Below are positions 46,580-55,411 of a stretch of DNA of 64,000 nucleotides, one piece after another; position 1 is the first letter of the stretch; each line of letters opens with the position of its first letter. Below the pieces are notes generated by a model that did no database searches, was not told the origin of the DNA, and saw only the letters and a list, made by a program, of their open reading frames with translations. Position numbers and translations under genes: made by a program. Location of the stretch: positions 186,001 to 250,000 of the forward strand of contig NZ_QFFF01000001.1 in the NCBI RefSeq assembly GCF_003129465.1, written 5' to 3'. Origin of the DNA: Sphingosinicella humi. GTDB lineage: Bacteria > Pseudomonadota > Alphaproteobacteria > Sphingomonadales > Sphingomonadaceae.

Positions 46580-47563
46580 ATGGAGATCGTCGCGGCGGAC
46601 ATAGGCGGCACCAACGCCCGTTTCGTCCTCGCCACCATCGATGAGAACAAGGCGGTGCGCCTCGGCGAGCCCTATACCGCCCCGACCGCCGGCCATGGCG
46701 GGCTGGAAAGCGCCTGGGCGGCCTTTGCCGCGCATCTCGGCCGCCCCCTCCCCGCCGCCGCGAGCATCGCCGTCGCCGGCAACGAGCGGGAGGACGTGCT
46801 CTATCTCACCAATGGCGACTGGGCGATCCGGCCGGCGGAGCTGAGCACGACCTTGGGGCTGGAACGGCTGCTGATCCTCAACGACTTCGGCGCCGTGGCC
46901 CATGCCGTGGCGCAGCTGGGCGAGGACGCGTTCACCCATCTGTGCGGCCCCGACCTTTCTCTGCCGACGCAAGGCGTCATCAGCGTCATCGGGCCGGGGA
47001 CGGGCCTCGGGGCCGCCCAGCTCCTGCGGGTCGACAGCCACCATCACGTCATCGAGACCGAAAGCGGCCATATCGGCTTCGCGCCGCTCGACGAGGTCGA
47101 GACGCGCATTCGCGAACGGCTCGCCCAACGCTATGGCCGCGTCTCGGTCGAGCGGATCGTCGCCGGACCGGCACTCGACGACATCTACGCAGCCTTAGGA
47201 GGCACCCCGCCCGCCGACGACCGCGCGCTCTGGACGGCGGCAATGAACGGGACCGATCCGCTCGCCGCCGAGGCGCTGGAGCGCTTCTGCCTCAGCCTCG
47301 GCTCCGTCGCGGGAGACCTGGCGCTCGCCCACGGTGCGGTCGCCGTGGTCATCGGCGGTGGGCTCGGTCTTCGGCTCGCCGGCCACCTCCCCCGCTCCGG
47401 ATTTCACGAGCGCTTCCTCGCCAAGGGCCGCTTCCGGCCCCGCATGGAGGCGATGCCGGTCAAGCTCATCACCCACCCCCAGCCGGGCCTGTTGGGCGCG
47501 GCGGTGGCGTTTGCCGAAACCTATGGCCCTGCGCGCAGGGAGCCTTCTAACCGCTCATCCTGA
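46580..47563 (+). CDS. glk: Glucokinase
   Basis: Encodes 327 residues of the bacterial Glk type: VAADIGGTNARF (phosphate-1), LLILNDFGAVAHA with the catalytic Asp, VIGPGTGLGAAQL, ESGHIGFAPLDE (glucose-binding) and VVIGGGLGLRL. It phosphorylates glucose in the cytoplasm for the Entner-Doudoroff or glycolytic routes. A GTG at 46568 that overlaps the upstream stop is an alternative start. The last codons (NRSS-stop) lie in the arm of a palindromic repeat, which supplies its stop codon. Confidence 0.94.
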   Translation: MEIVAADIGGTNARFVLATIDENKAVRLGEPYTAPTAGHGGLESAWAAFAAHLGRPLPAAASIAVAGNEREDVLYLTNGDWAIRPAELSTTLGLERLLILNDFGAVAHAVAQLGEDAFTHLCGPDLSLPTQGVISVIGPGTGLGAAQLLRVDSHHHVIETESGHIGFAPLDEVETRIRERLAQRYGRVSVERIVAGPALDDIYAALGGTPPADDRALWTAAMNGTDPLAAEALERFCLSLGSVAGDLALAHGAVAVVIGGGLGLRLAGHLPRSGFHERFLAKGRFRPRMEAMPVKLITHPQPGLLGAAVAFAETYGPARREPSNRSS

Positions 47564-47653
47564 GTAGCCGCTGAGCAAAGTCGAAGCGGCGTATCGAAGG
47601 ACGTCCTTCGATACGGGACTTCGCCAAGCTCAGTCCCTACTCAGGATGAGCGG
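47551..47653. repeat. Palindromic repeat overlapping the end of glk
   Basis: CCGCTCATCCTGAGTAG (47551-47567) is exactly inverted at 47637-47653. Inside, 47591-47614 is a perfect 24-nt palindrome with half-site GTATCGAAGGAC. The left arm contains the glk stop codon; the right arm ends 7 nt before the convergent nadC stop. It probably acts as a shared transcription terminator. Confidence 0.9.
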
Positions 47654-47660
47654 GATCATT

Positions 47661-48506
47661 CTAGGCGTAGTCGAGGCCGATGTCGGCGGCGGGTGCCGAT
47701 TGAGTGATGCGGCCGACCGAGACATAGGTGACGCCGGTCTCGGCGATGGCGCGGATGGTGTCGAGGCGAACGCCGCCCGAGGCCTCGGTAGGAACCCTTC
47801 CCGCCACCAGTTCCACCGCCGCGCGAAGGACATCGGGCGGCATGTTGTCGAGCAGCAGCCGGTCCGCGCCGGCGACCAGAGCCGGCTCGATCTGGTCGAG
47901 CCGGTCGACCTCCACCTGGACCGGGAGCGACAGCCCTGCCGCCTTCGCCCGCCGGACCGCCTCGGAGACGCCGCCGGCGACGGCGATATGATTGTCCTTG
48001 ATGAGCACGCCGTCGTCGAGCCGCATGCGGTGATTCTCGGCGCCGCCCATGCGCGTCGCATATTTCTCCAGCGCACGGAGGCCCGGGATGGTCTTGCGCG
48101 TGTCGAGGAGGACGCAACCGGTGCCCGCGAGCGCATCGACATAGGCGCGGGTCATGGTGGCGATGCCGGTCAGGTGCTGGACGGTGTTGAGGGCCGACCG
48201 CTCGGCCGTCAGCATCGCTCTCGCATTGCCCGACAGACGCATCAGCGCGGTTCCGGGAGCGACGGACGCGCCGTCTTCGACCAGCTGCTGGATGTGCACC
48301 TCGGCGTCGAGCGACCGGAAGAACAACGCCGCCAGCGGCAGCCCCGCCACCACCACCGGGTCCCGACTCGCCATCACGGCATCGAGCCGCGCGTCCGCCG
48401 GGATCGTCGCGGCGGAGGTGACGTCGCCGCCCTCCCCCAGATCCTCTTCAAGCGTGCGGCGGACGAAGGCGTCGAGATCGACGCCGCTCAAGGAAAAATG
48501 CGACAT
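47661..48506 (-). CDS. nadC: Nicotinate-nucleotide pyrophosphorylase (quinolinate phosphoribosyltransferase)
   Basis: Encodes 281 residues. Motifs: LGEGGDVTSAA at the start, SALNTVQHLTGIATMTRAYV, LDTRKTIPGLRALEKYA (quinolinate-binding Arg/Lys), RMGGAENHRMRLDDGVLIKDNH and VEVDRLDQIEPAL. It converts quinolinate and PRPP to nicotinate mononucleotide in NAD synthesis. Convergent with glk, divergent from the pirin gene. Confidence 0.96.
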   Translation of the reverse strand: MSHFSLSGVDLDAFVRRTLEEDLGEGGDVTSAATIPADARLDAVMASRDPVVVAGLPLAALFFRSLDAEVHIQQLVEDGASVAPGTALMRLSGNARAMLTAERSALNTVQHLTGIATMTRAYVDALAGTGCVLLDTRKTIPGLRALEKYATRMGGAENHRMRLDDGVLIKDNHIAVAGGVSEAVRRAKAAGLSLPVQVEVDRLDQIEPALVAGADRLLLDNMPPDVLRAAVELVAGRVPTEASGGVRLDTIRAIAETGVTYVSVGRITQSAPAADIGLDYA

Positions 48507-48593
48507 GGCCGCGCCCTATCAGCTAGAATGGGTCCGGCAAATGGGAACTTCGCCGATGAGCTCCCGTTGCAAAGACAGCCAAGGGGAACGACC

Positions 48594-49487
48594 ATGATCG
48601 ACCTCGTCATCGAACAAAGGCGCAGGGACCTGGGCGGTTTCGAGGTCGGGCGCGTGCTGCCTTACGCGAAGCGCCGGATGGTGGGGCCGTTCATCTTCTT
48701 CGATCATATGGGGCCGGTCGACATGGCGCCGGGCATTCCCCGCTCGGTCGACGTCAGGCCGCATCCGCATATCGGCCTCTCCACCATCACCTATCTGTTC
48801 GACGGCGAGATCATGCACCGCGACAGCGTCGGCTCCGAACAGCCGATCCTGCCGGGAGAGGTGAACTGGATGACGGCCGGCCGCGGCATCACCCATTCGG
48901 AGCGGTTTGAGAAGGCGCGCGCGGTGGGCGGCCACATGAACGGCATCCAGGCCTGGGTCGCGCTTCCGGAGGGCGAGGAGGAGCGCGACCCCGGCTTCTG
49001 GCACCATGAGGGCGACGACCTGCCCATGATCGAGGAGGACGGCCTCTCGGCGCGGCTAATCGCCGGGAGCGCTTTCGGCCTGTCGGCGGGGGTCAAGACG
49101 CACTCGCCCATGTTCTACCTTCATTGCGAGATGGCGCCTGGCGCCCGCATCGGCCTCGTCGACAACTATCCCGAGCGCGCCGCCTATGTCGCCGCCGGCT
49201 CGATCGAGGCGGAAGGGCAGCGCTTCAGCGAAGGCCAGATGCTCGTCTTCGCGGCGGGCCACCCGGTCGAGATCCGCGCCGACAGCCATGCCAAGGTAAT
49301 GCTGCTCGGCGGCGAGCCCATCGGTCCGCGCTTCATCGAATGGAATTTCGTTTCCTCGTCCAAGGATCGGATCGAACAGGCCAAGGCCGACTGGCGGGCG
49401 GGCCGCATGAAGCTACCCGATCTCGACAATGAGGAATTCATCCCCCTCCCCGAAGATCCCGCCCAGCCGCCGAACCCGATGTCGTAA
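48594..49487 (+). CDS. Pirin-family bicupin protein
   Basis: Encodes 297 residues. The N-terminal cupin has the metal site RPHPHIGLSTITYLFDGE and GITHSERFE (three His and one Glu). RRMVGPFIFFDHMGP and GIQAWVALP are family hallmarks; the C-terminal cupin has no obvious site. Pirins show quercetinase activity or act as redox regulators; the role here is unknown. ATG 48594 is preceded by AAGGGGAA. Confidence 0.92.
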   Translation: MIDLVIEQRRRDLGGFEVGRVLPYAKRRMVGPFIFFDHMGPVDMAPGIPRSVDVRPHPHIGLSTITYLFDGEIMHRDSVGSEQPILPGEVNWMTAGRGITHSERFEKARAVGGHMNGIQAWVALPEGEEERDPGFWHHEGDDLPMIEEDGLSARLIAGSAFGLSAGVKTHSPMFYLHCEMAPGARIGLVDNYPERAAYVAAGSIEAEGQRFSEGQMLVFAAGHPVEIRADSHAKVMLLGGEPIGPRFIEWNFVSSSKDRIEQAKADWRAGRMKLPDLDNEEFIPLPEDPAQPPNPMS

Positions 49488-49517
49488 GCGGACACGGGGA
49501 GACAGCAGTCTCGCGGC

Positions 49518-51443
49518 TCAGCCGCGGGGGTGGAAATAGTCGTAAATCTGGCGGGCCATCGTCCGCGAGATGCCTGGAGCCTTTTCCAAATCCTCCAGCG
49601 CCGCGCCCTTGACGGCGCGGGCCGTGCCGAAATGCATGAGGAGTGCGCGCTTGCGGCCGGGGCCGATGCCGGGCACGTCGTCGAGGGTGCTGACGGCCAT
49701 GCTCTTGGCGCGCCGCGTGCGATGGGCGCCAATGGCGAAGCGGTGCGCTTCGTCGCGGAGGCGCTGGAGGTAGAAGAGCACCGGATCGTTGGGCGGCAAG
49801 GTCATCTCGCGGCCGCCCGGAAGGTGAAAGACCTCGCGGCCGGCATTGCGGTCGGGGCCCTTGGAGATGGCGACCACCGGCACATCGTGCACGCCCGCAT
49901 CCTCCATCACTTCGCACACGGCGGACAGCTGGCCCTTGCCGCCATCGATCAACATCAGGTCCGGCCATTCGCCGCGGCTCTTGTCGGGGTCCTCCTTCTC
50001 CAGCCGCGCGAAACGGCGGCCGAGCACTTCGCGCATCATCGCGAAATCGTCGCCGGGGACAGTCTCCGGCCGCTTGATGTTGAACTTGCGATAGGCGTTC
50101 TTGCGGAAGCCCTCCGGCCCGGCGACGATCATCGCGCCCACGGCATTGGTGCCCATGACGTGGCTGTTGTCATAGACCTCGATCCGCTCCGGCGGCCCTT
50201 CCAGCTCGAACAGCTCGGCCAGCGCGCGCAGATTGCGTGCCTGGGTGCTGGTTTCGGCGAGCCGGCGATCGAGTTCCTCCTCGGCATTGCGGGCCGCCTG
50301 TCGGATCATCTTGGCGTGCGCGCCCCGCTGCGGAACCCGCAGGCTGACCTTCCGTCCCGCCCGCCCCGACAGCGCCTCGGCCAGCAGCTCTCCTTCGGCC
50401 AGCACGCGGTCGAGCAGAACGAGCTTGGGAGGCTGCACTTCCTCGTAGAATTGGGTGAGGAAGCTGGTCAGCACCTCCTCTTCCGGCACGTCATTCGTGT
50501 GCGCCGGGAAGAAGCTGCGATGGCCCCAATTCTGGCCGCCCCTGATGAAGAAGGCCTGGATGCACATCACGCCGCCCTTGCAGGCGAGCGCGAAGATGTC
50601 GGCATCGCCCAGCCCCTCGGCATGGATGGTCTGCGTGCCCTGGATGAAGGTGAGCGCGCGCAGGCGGTCGCGGTAGACGGCGGCGAGCTCGTAATCCATC
50701 GCCTCGGCGGCGGCGGACATCAGCTTGCCGAGCTTGGCCTGGACCTTGGTCGACTTGCCGCCGAGGAAGTCCTTCGCGTCCTGGACCAGCTCGGCGTAGC
50801 CGGCTTCGTCGATCCGGCCGACGCAGGGCGCCGAGCAGCGCTTGATCTGGTAGAGCAGGCAGGGCCGCGAGCGGTTGGCGAAAAAGCTGTCGGAGCAGCT
50901 CCTTAGCAGGAACAGCTTCTGAAGCGCGTTAAGCGTCCGCGTGACGGAGCCGGCGCTGGCGAAGGGACCGTAATATTGCCCCTTGGCCCGCCGCGCGCCG
51001 CGATGCTTCTGGACGCGCGGAAAGGCGTGGTCCTCGCGCAGCAGGATGAAGGGAAAGCTTTTGTCGTCGCGCAGCAGCACATTGTAGGGCGGCCGGAAGC
51101 GCTTGATGAGCTGCGCCTCCAGCAGCAGCGCCTCCGCCTCGGTGTTGGTGGTGACGATCGTCATCGCGCGGGTCTGCGCGACCATGCGCTGCAGCCGCTT
51201 GGTCAGCCGCGAGACCTGGGTGTAGTTGGAAACGCGGTTCTTCAGCGCCCGCGCCTTGCCGACGTAGAGCACATCACCCCGCGCATCGAGCATCCGGTAG
51301 ACGCCCGGCCGCACGGGCAGCGTCCTCACCACGCCACGGATCGCCGCCACGCCCGCCTCGATATCGGGCTGGTCGCTGCCGCGCACCGTATAGGTGGCGC
51401 GCTCCTCATGGAAGCGATCGGAGGAAGTGGGGTCGTCGTTCAC
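49518..51443 (-). CDS. uvrC: Excinuclease ABC subunit C
   Basis: Encodes 641 residues: GIY-YIG nuclease (GVYRMLDARGDVLYVGKARAL, about residues 45-85), UVR region (AKLGKLMSAAAEAMDYELAAVYRD), UvrC homology domain with RNase H-like site (IEVYDNSHVMGTNAVGAMIV; DLMLIDGGKGQLSA) and C-terminal tandem HhH (LDDVPGIGPGRKRALLMHFG). It makes the 3' and 5' incisions in nucleotide-excision repair. Confidence 0.97.
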   Translation of the reverse strand: MNDDPTSSDRFHEERATYTVRGSDQPDIEAGVAAIRGVVRTLPVRPGVYRMLDARGDVLYVGKARALKNRVSNYTQVSRLTKRLQRMVAQTRAMTIVTTNTEAEALLLEAQLIKRFRPPYNVLLRDDKSFPFILLREDHAFPRVQKHRGARRAKGQYYGPFASAGSVTRTLNALQKLFLLRSCSDSFFANRSRPCLLYQIKRCSAPCVGRIDEAGYAELVQDAKDFLGGKSTKVQAKLGKLMSAAAEAMDYELAAVYRDRLRALTFIQGTQTIHAEGLGDADIFALACKGGVMCIQAFFIRGGQNWGHRSFFPAHTNDVPEEEVLTSFLTQFYEEVQPPKLVLLDRVLAEGELLAEALSGRAGRKVSLRVPQRGAHAKMIRQAARNAEEELDRRLAETSTQARNLRALAELFELEGPPERIEVYDNSHVMGTNAVGAMIVAGPEGFRKNAYRKFNIKRPETVPGDDFAMMREVLGRRFARLEKEDPDKSRGEWPDLMLIDGGKGQLSAVCEVMEDAGVHDVPVVAISKGPDRNAGREVFHLPGGREMTLPPNDPVLFYLQRLRDEAHRFAIGAHRTRRAKSMAVSTLDDVPGIGPGRKRALLMHFGTARAVKGAALEDLEKAPGISRTMARQIYDYFHPRG

Positions 51444-51609
51444 AGGACGGATTTAGGCCCTCGTTTCCTCGCTAGCCACCCCGTCATTCCGCCACGCCTT
51501 GGCTCCGCCGCTAGTCGCTTCTGAGGAACGCTCTGTCGCAGTCCCAAAAACCCGGGTGCGGCCTGAAACGCTTTTACGCAGAGCGCAGGGTGCAGTGGGA
51601 GTTGGAGAT

Positions 51610-52476
51610 ATGAACAAAATAATCATGACCCTGGCCGCAGTTTCGGCCCTCACCCTTGCCGGGTCCGCGACAGCGCAATACCAGCCGCGCGACGCGCGCG
51701 CCGACCGATTGCAGGCGGAAATCGACGCCGGCCTCAGGAGCGGCACCATCGCTACGGCCGATGCGCGCAATCTTCATGAGCAGCTGCGTCAGCTTCGCTA
51801 TACCGAGTATCAATATAGCCGCGACGGGCTGACCCAGACGGAGCGGCGAGACCTCCGGGATCGGACGCGCAACCTTCGCGAGCAGATACGCTACGCCGAA
51901 CAGGCGCGTTCCGGCTACGGCTATGCGCAGAACCAGTGGATCGACAGCAACCGCGACGGCTTCGACGATCGCGATTATGACCGCGACGGCCGTTGGGACG
52001 ACGACCAGCGCTACGGCAGCTCGGACCGTATCGACCGCGATCGCGACGGTTGGGACGATCGCGATTACGATCGGGACGGGCGCTGGGAAGACGATCTGCG
52101 CTATGGCAGCGCCGACCGTATCGATCGCAACCGCGACGGCTGGGACGATCGCGACCTCGACCGCGACGGACGCTGGGACGATGACGGCTACTATGGCCAG
52201 GGCGGCCCCTATTACGGCCAGGGCGGTCCCTTGGAAGAGGTGAATCAGGTCTGCCCGGACCGGTCGGGATTTTCCGGCGTCCTCGGCAGCCTCCTCGGCA
52301 TGGACAACTGCCTGAGCGTCGGCGAGCGCGTGACCGGCGGCCTCTACGCGCTGCCCCCCGAATATCAGGCGCAATTCCGTGACGGCGGTGGTTATTACTA
52401 CCGCTATCTGGACGGCAACGTCGTGCAGATCGACGCTCGCACCGGAGTGGTCGCCCACATCTACGACGTCGACTGA
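51610..52476 (+). CDS. Exported protein with tandem calcium-loop-like repeats and an RcnB-like C-terminus
   Basis: Encodes 288 residues: a signal peptide (ALTLAGSATAQ), a helical region with LRQLRYTEYQYSRDGLTQTE, then three tandem repeats of about 30 residues, each with two DxDxDGxxD motifs (DSNRDGFDD, DRDRDGWDD, DRNRDGWDD and DYDRDGRWDDD types). The tail YYYRYLDGNVVQIDARTGVV resembles the end of RcnB-like periplasmic proteins. The repeats match the DxDxDG loop used for calcium in EF-hands and dockerins, without clear flanking helices. Periplasmic metal binding is probable; no reaction can be named. ATG 51610 has GGAG about 5 nt upstream. Confidence 0.8.
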   Translation: MNKIIMTLAAVSALTLAGSATAQYQPRDARADRLQAEIDAGLRSGTIATADARNLHEQLRQLRYTEYQYSRDGLTQTERRDLRDRTRNLREQIRYAEQARSGYGYAQNQWIDSNRDGFDDRDYDRDGRWDDDQRYGSSDRIDRDRDGWDDRDYDRDGRWEDDLRYGSADRIDRNRDGWDDRDLDRDGRWDDDGYYGQGGPYYGQGGPLEEVNQVCPDRSGFSGVLGSLLGMDNCLSVGERVTGGLYALPPEYQAQFRDGGGYYYRYLDGNVVQIDARTGVVAHIYDVD

Positions 52477-52497
52477 CCGGAACGGGTCAAGGAAATG

Positions 52498-52538
52498 AAG
52501 GAAGGCGCGTCGACCCGGTTGGCGCGCCTTCTCTTATG
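52498..52538 (+). terminator. Rho-independent-like terminator
   Basis: GAAGGCGCG (52501-52509) pairs perfectly with CGCGCCTTC (52523-52531) across a 13-nt loop and is followed by TCTTAT. It follows the calcium-repeat gene; the convergent atpF gene ends 50 nt further on. Confidence 0.8.
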
Positions 52539-52581
52539 CTCGGATCAACAGGAAGATTTTCCGGACGAGCCCGGGTGACGA

Positions 52582-53226
52582 TCAGTGTGGACGCGAAAGG
52601 CCTGCAATTGTCTGATCGACCATGGTCTTGTCGGCGGTTGCATCATGCTGCTCGGCAATGAGCTTGGCGGCGGCCGCTGCGGCAGCACTGGCAGCCTTGG
52701 CACGGACGTCCGCGATGGCAGCGCGCTCGGCGGCGGCGATCTTGTCCTCGGCCATGCGGGCGCGACGCTCGATCAGCGCGGCGCTGTCGACCTTGGCCTG
52801 CTCGACGATGCCCTCAGCCTCATGGCGGGCCCGCTCCAGCATGGTCGCGGCCTCGGCCCCGGCAGCAGCGGCCTTGGCCTCATACTCCGCCTTCAGGGCT
52901 TCGGCCTCGGCGCGCAGCTTGGCGGCTTCGTCGAGCTGCTCGCGGATGCCCGCGATCTTCTTGTCGAGCGCCTTGCCGATGGCGGCGGGCACCTTCTTCC
53001 ACAGCATGATGGCGATGACGAGCAGCATCGCCAGCGCCACCCAGGCCGTGGCGTCCATGCCCAAAGCGGCCGGCTCGGCCACCGCGCCGTGCCCCTCGAC
53101 CGCTTCGGACGTGAGCGCTTCCTCGCCCGTCACCGGCACCGCGCCATGCTCGCCGGCGGTCGATGCCTCGGCCAGATTCTCGGCCACGGTCAGGCTGTTG
53201 GAGTCGATCGTCGTAACGTTAGCCAT
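52582..53226 (-). CDS. atpF: ATP synthase F0 subunit b with an extended N-terminus
   Basis: Encodes 214 residues. One membrane helix (TAWVALAMLLVIAIMLWKKV) is followed by the long polar stalk helix (DKKIAGIREQLDEAAKLRAEA...). In most relatives the helix begins almost at the N-terminus (total ~160 residues); here about 55 residues, acidic and Ala/Gly/His-rich (EHGAVPVTGEEAL, EGHGAVAEPA), come first. It forms the peripheral stalk with b'. The start overlaps the b' stop by 8 nt. Confidence 0.92.
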   Translation of the reverse strand: MANVTTIDSNSLTVAENLAEASTAGEHGAVPVTGEEALTSEAVEGHGAVAEPAALGMDATAWVALAMLLVIAIMLWKKVPAAIGKALDKKIAGIREQLDEAAKLRAEAEALKAEYEAKAAAAGAEAATMLERARHEAEGIVEQAKVDSAALIERRARMAEDKIAAAERAAIADVRAKAASAAAAAAAKLIAEQHDATADKTMVDQTIAGLSRPH

Positions 53227-53713
53227 TGGCGAGCGCCGCCTTCACTGCCTTGGTTGCCTGTGCCTTGGTCACCTTGGCTCCGGAGAGCCGGGCGACCATA
53301 TCCTGCGCCGCCTCGGCGGCGACGGTCTCGATGTCCGCCATGGCCGCGTCGGCGGCCCCGCGGATGCGGGCCTCGGCCGCGGCGACCTTCTCCGATGTCT
53401 CGGCGTCGGCGGCCTTGACCTTCTGCTCGGTCTCCCGGGCCGAGGCGTCCTTGGCGGCTTGCGTCACCTTGAGCGCTTCGGCGCGGTTGGCTTCGGTCTT
53501 CGCCCGATAGGCCTCCTCGGTCTCGTCGGCGGCCGCGCGGGCACGGTCCGCCGCTTCGAGATCGTCGGCAATCTTCTTGTCGCGGGCATCCACGGTCGCG
53601 CTGATCTTGGGCAGCATCCCCCGGCCGATGATCAGATAGACCAGGCCGAAAGTGACGATCAGCCAGAACAGCTGCGACGCGAAGATTTCCGAGATTTGAT
53701 CGATTTGAGGCAT
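53219..53713 (-). CDS. atpG: ATP synthase F0 subunit b'
   Basis: Encodes 164 residues: a membrane helix (IFASQLFWLIVTFGLVYLI) and a long charged coiled coil (VDARDKKIADDLEAADRARA). Photosynthetic and many alphaproteobacteria have a b/b' heterodimer; gene order I-a-c-b'-b is standard. It overlaps atpF. Some annotations call this gene atpF' or atpX. Confidence 0.92.
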   Translation of the reverse strand: MPQIDQISEIFASQLFWLIVTFGLVYLIIGRGMLPKISATVDARDKKIADDLEAADRARAAADETEEAYRAKTEANRAEALKVTQAAKDASARETEQKVKAADAETSEKVAAAEARIRGAADAAMADIETVAAEAAQDMVARLSGAKVTKAQATKAVKAALANG

Positions 53714-53730
53714 CGGACCTGACCCTTGCT

Positions 53731-53805
53731 CCGTTCGCCCTGAGCTTGTCGAAGGGCTTTCCTTGTTGAAGAAAAGCAGGGCTTCGACAGGCTCAGCCCG
53801 AACGG
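53731..53805. repeat. Palindromic repeat inside the F0 ATP synthase operon
   Basis: CCGTTCGCCCTGAGCTTGTC plus GAAGGGC and GCTTCGACAGGCTCAGCCCG plus AACGG are inverted arms around about 22 nt. It lies between the c-subunit stop and the b' start, where a hairpin could stabilise the upstream RNA and help give excess c subunit. Confidence 0.82.
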
Positions 53806-53821
53806 GATTGGGAGTGGCTCT

Positions 53822-54049
53822 TTACGCGACGAAGAGCAGGATCATCGCGACGACGAACGCCAGCAGGCCGAGAAGCTCGGCGGCGGCGAAGCCGATGAAG
53901 AGGCGGCCCTGCTGACCGTCGGCGGCGGCCGGGTTGCGCAGCGCGCTCTCGAGGAACGAGCCGAACACGTTGCCCACGCCAAGTGCGGCCATGCCCACGC
54001 CGATGGCGGCCAGACCAGCACCCAACAGCTTAGCTGCTTCTGCGTCCAT
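53822..54049 (-). CDS. atpE: ATP synthase F0 subunit c
   Basis: Encodes 75 residues: two membrane helices with the glycine-rich GAGLAAIGVGMAALGVGNV in the first and the proton-carrying glutamate in FAAAELLGLLAFV in the second, separated by the polar loop RNPAAADGQQG. No sodium-type liganding pattern is evident, so it is a proton ring. Needed in about ten copies per complex. Confidence 0.97.
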   Translation of the reverse strand: MDAEAAKLLGAGLAAIGVGMAALGVGNVFGSFLESALRNPAAADGQQGRLFIGFAAAELLGLLAFVVAMILLFVA

Positions 54050-54092
54050 GATGTAAACTCCCTTTGTAAAAGCTTGGATAGGTTGACGAAAA

Positions 54093-54878
54093 CTAGTGCA
54101 GATTGACCGCGTCGTTGATGTAGAGCGAGGTCAATAGCGCGAAGACATAGGCCTGGATGGCGGCGACCAGCATTTCGAGGACGCTGATGCCGATCATCAG
54201 AACCAGGCTCGGCAGGCTCACCACCGGCGCCACCCAGGCGGCATCGGCGTTGAGGCCGTTGATGACGAAGCCGGCCAGCACCTTGAGCAGGATGTGCCCC
54301 GCCGTCATCGCCACGAAGAGTCGCAGGCCGAGGCTGAACGGACGCACCATGAAACTCACGAACTCGATGACCGCGATGAGCGGGATCATCGGCAGCGGCG
54401 TTCCGTGCGGCACGAACAGCGAGAAGAAATGGAGGCCGTGCCGCCAGAAGCCGACGACCAGCACGATCGAGAAGGAGAGGATGGCGAGCACGCCGGTGAT
54501 CGTCAGGTGGCTCGTCACCGTGAAGGGATGAAGCCCGAAGACGCCGATCGGGAGCATGCCGAGCAGGTTGGCAAAGAGGATGAACATGAAAAGCGAGAAG
54601 ACGTAGGGGGTGAACTTCTTCCCCTCCGGGCCCACGCTCGTCATCATCATATTGTCGACAAAGCCGGTGACGCCCTCGACGGCGGCCTGCCAGCGCCCGG
54701 GGACGAGCTGGCGCTTCATGCCGCCCAGCATGAACACCCACAGCGCGCCCAGGGTGATCAGCATCCACAACGCGGAATTGGTGAAGGCGATCTGCTGCCC
54801 CGCCAGCTCGAAGCCGTCGAAGATGGCCTGCACCTCGAACTGGTGCATCGGATCGATCTTGCCTGATTCGGCCGCCAC
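54093..54878 (-). CDS. atpB: ATP synthase F0 subunit a
   Basis: Encodes 261 residues with about six membrane helices. The conserved proton-path region is VRPFSLGLRLFVAMTAGHI with the essential arginine and HILLKVLAGF; the C-terminal helix has LVAAIQAYVFALLTSLYI. It forms the proton half-channels against the c ring. Downstream of atpI in the same operon. Confidence 0.97.
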   Translation of the reverse strand: MAAESGKIDPMHQFEVQAIFDGFELAGQQIAFTNSALWMLITLGALWVFMLGGMKRQLVPGRWQAAVEGVTGFVDNMMMTSVGPEGKKFTPYVFSLFMFILFANLLGMLPIGVFGLHPFTVTSHLTITGVLAILSFSIVLVVGFWRHGLHFFSLFVPHGTPLPMIPLIAVIEFVSFMVRPFSLGLRLFVAMTAGHILLKVLAGFVINGLNADAAWVAPVVSLPSLVLMIGISVLEMLVAAIQAYVFALLTSLYINDAVNLH

Positions 54879-54915
54879 GCTCTTGAACCCCGTCTATAAT
54901 CCAAGCGCCCGAAAA

Positions 54916-55236
54916 TCAGTCCGGGCGCTTGCTTGAAATCCTAATGATGTTCCTGAACCCCACCACGAACCCCAGAAGGAGCATGATGATCAGGAGCCAT
55001 GGGTCGGTGCCGAGCAGCCGGTCGATGACCCAGCCCACCAGCGCACCGCCGAGAGGAGCCCCAATGAGATAGGACAGGACCATATTGCCCATCCGATAAT
55101 TCTCATCGGCGGGCTTTCGGGTCCGGCCGGTCCTCACCGCTTCCTCCGCCTGCGCCCGCCGAAGCCGCTCTTCGAGAGAAGCCAGCCGCGCGTCTTCTGG
55201 AAGCTTAGGGTCCTGCCCGGGTTCGTTTTCCTGCAT
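54916..55236 (-). CDS. atpI: ATP synthase assembly protein I (AtpI/AtpQ)
   Basis: Encodes 106 residues: an acidic cytoplasmic N-terminus (KLPEDARLASLEERLRRAQ) and two membrane helices (MVLSYLIGAPLGGALVGWVID and WLLIIMLLLGFVVGFRNII), the AtpI/F0F1-I pattern. It helps c-ring assembly or magnesium uptake. Start 55236 (MQENEPGQ) has GGGAG upstream; the frame open beyond it is unlikely to be coding. Confidence 0.9.
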   Translation of the reverse strand: MQENEPGQDPKLPEDARLASLEERLRRAQAEEAVRTGRTRKPADENYRMGNMVLSYLIGAPLGGALVGWVIDRLLGTDPWLLIIMLLLGFVVGFRNIIRISSKRPD

Positions 55237-55411
55237 GCCAAACTCCCATGGTGCAGCCCCGCGCGATACGGAGTGCAGCAAGGGCGTGGGACGTGCCGGC
55301 GAACGAACCCGCCAAGGCGCGGTCCCTTTAGGAAGGGGTGGAGGCCAAGTCAACAGCAGCGAGACCTTTGCGCAATGGCGCTCGCCCGCGCTCTGGGATA
55401 GCCTCGGGCCA

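Noticed and set aside
51923-52243. CRISPR-like spacing in the 90-nt repeats of the calcium-loop gene
   Set aside because: The repeats are in-frame coding units with no constant repeat plus variable spacer pattern and no cas genes nearby.
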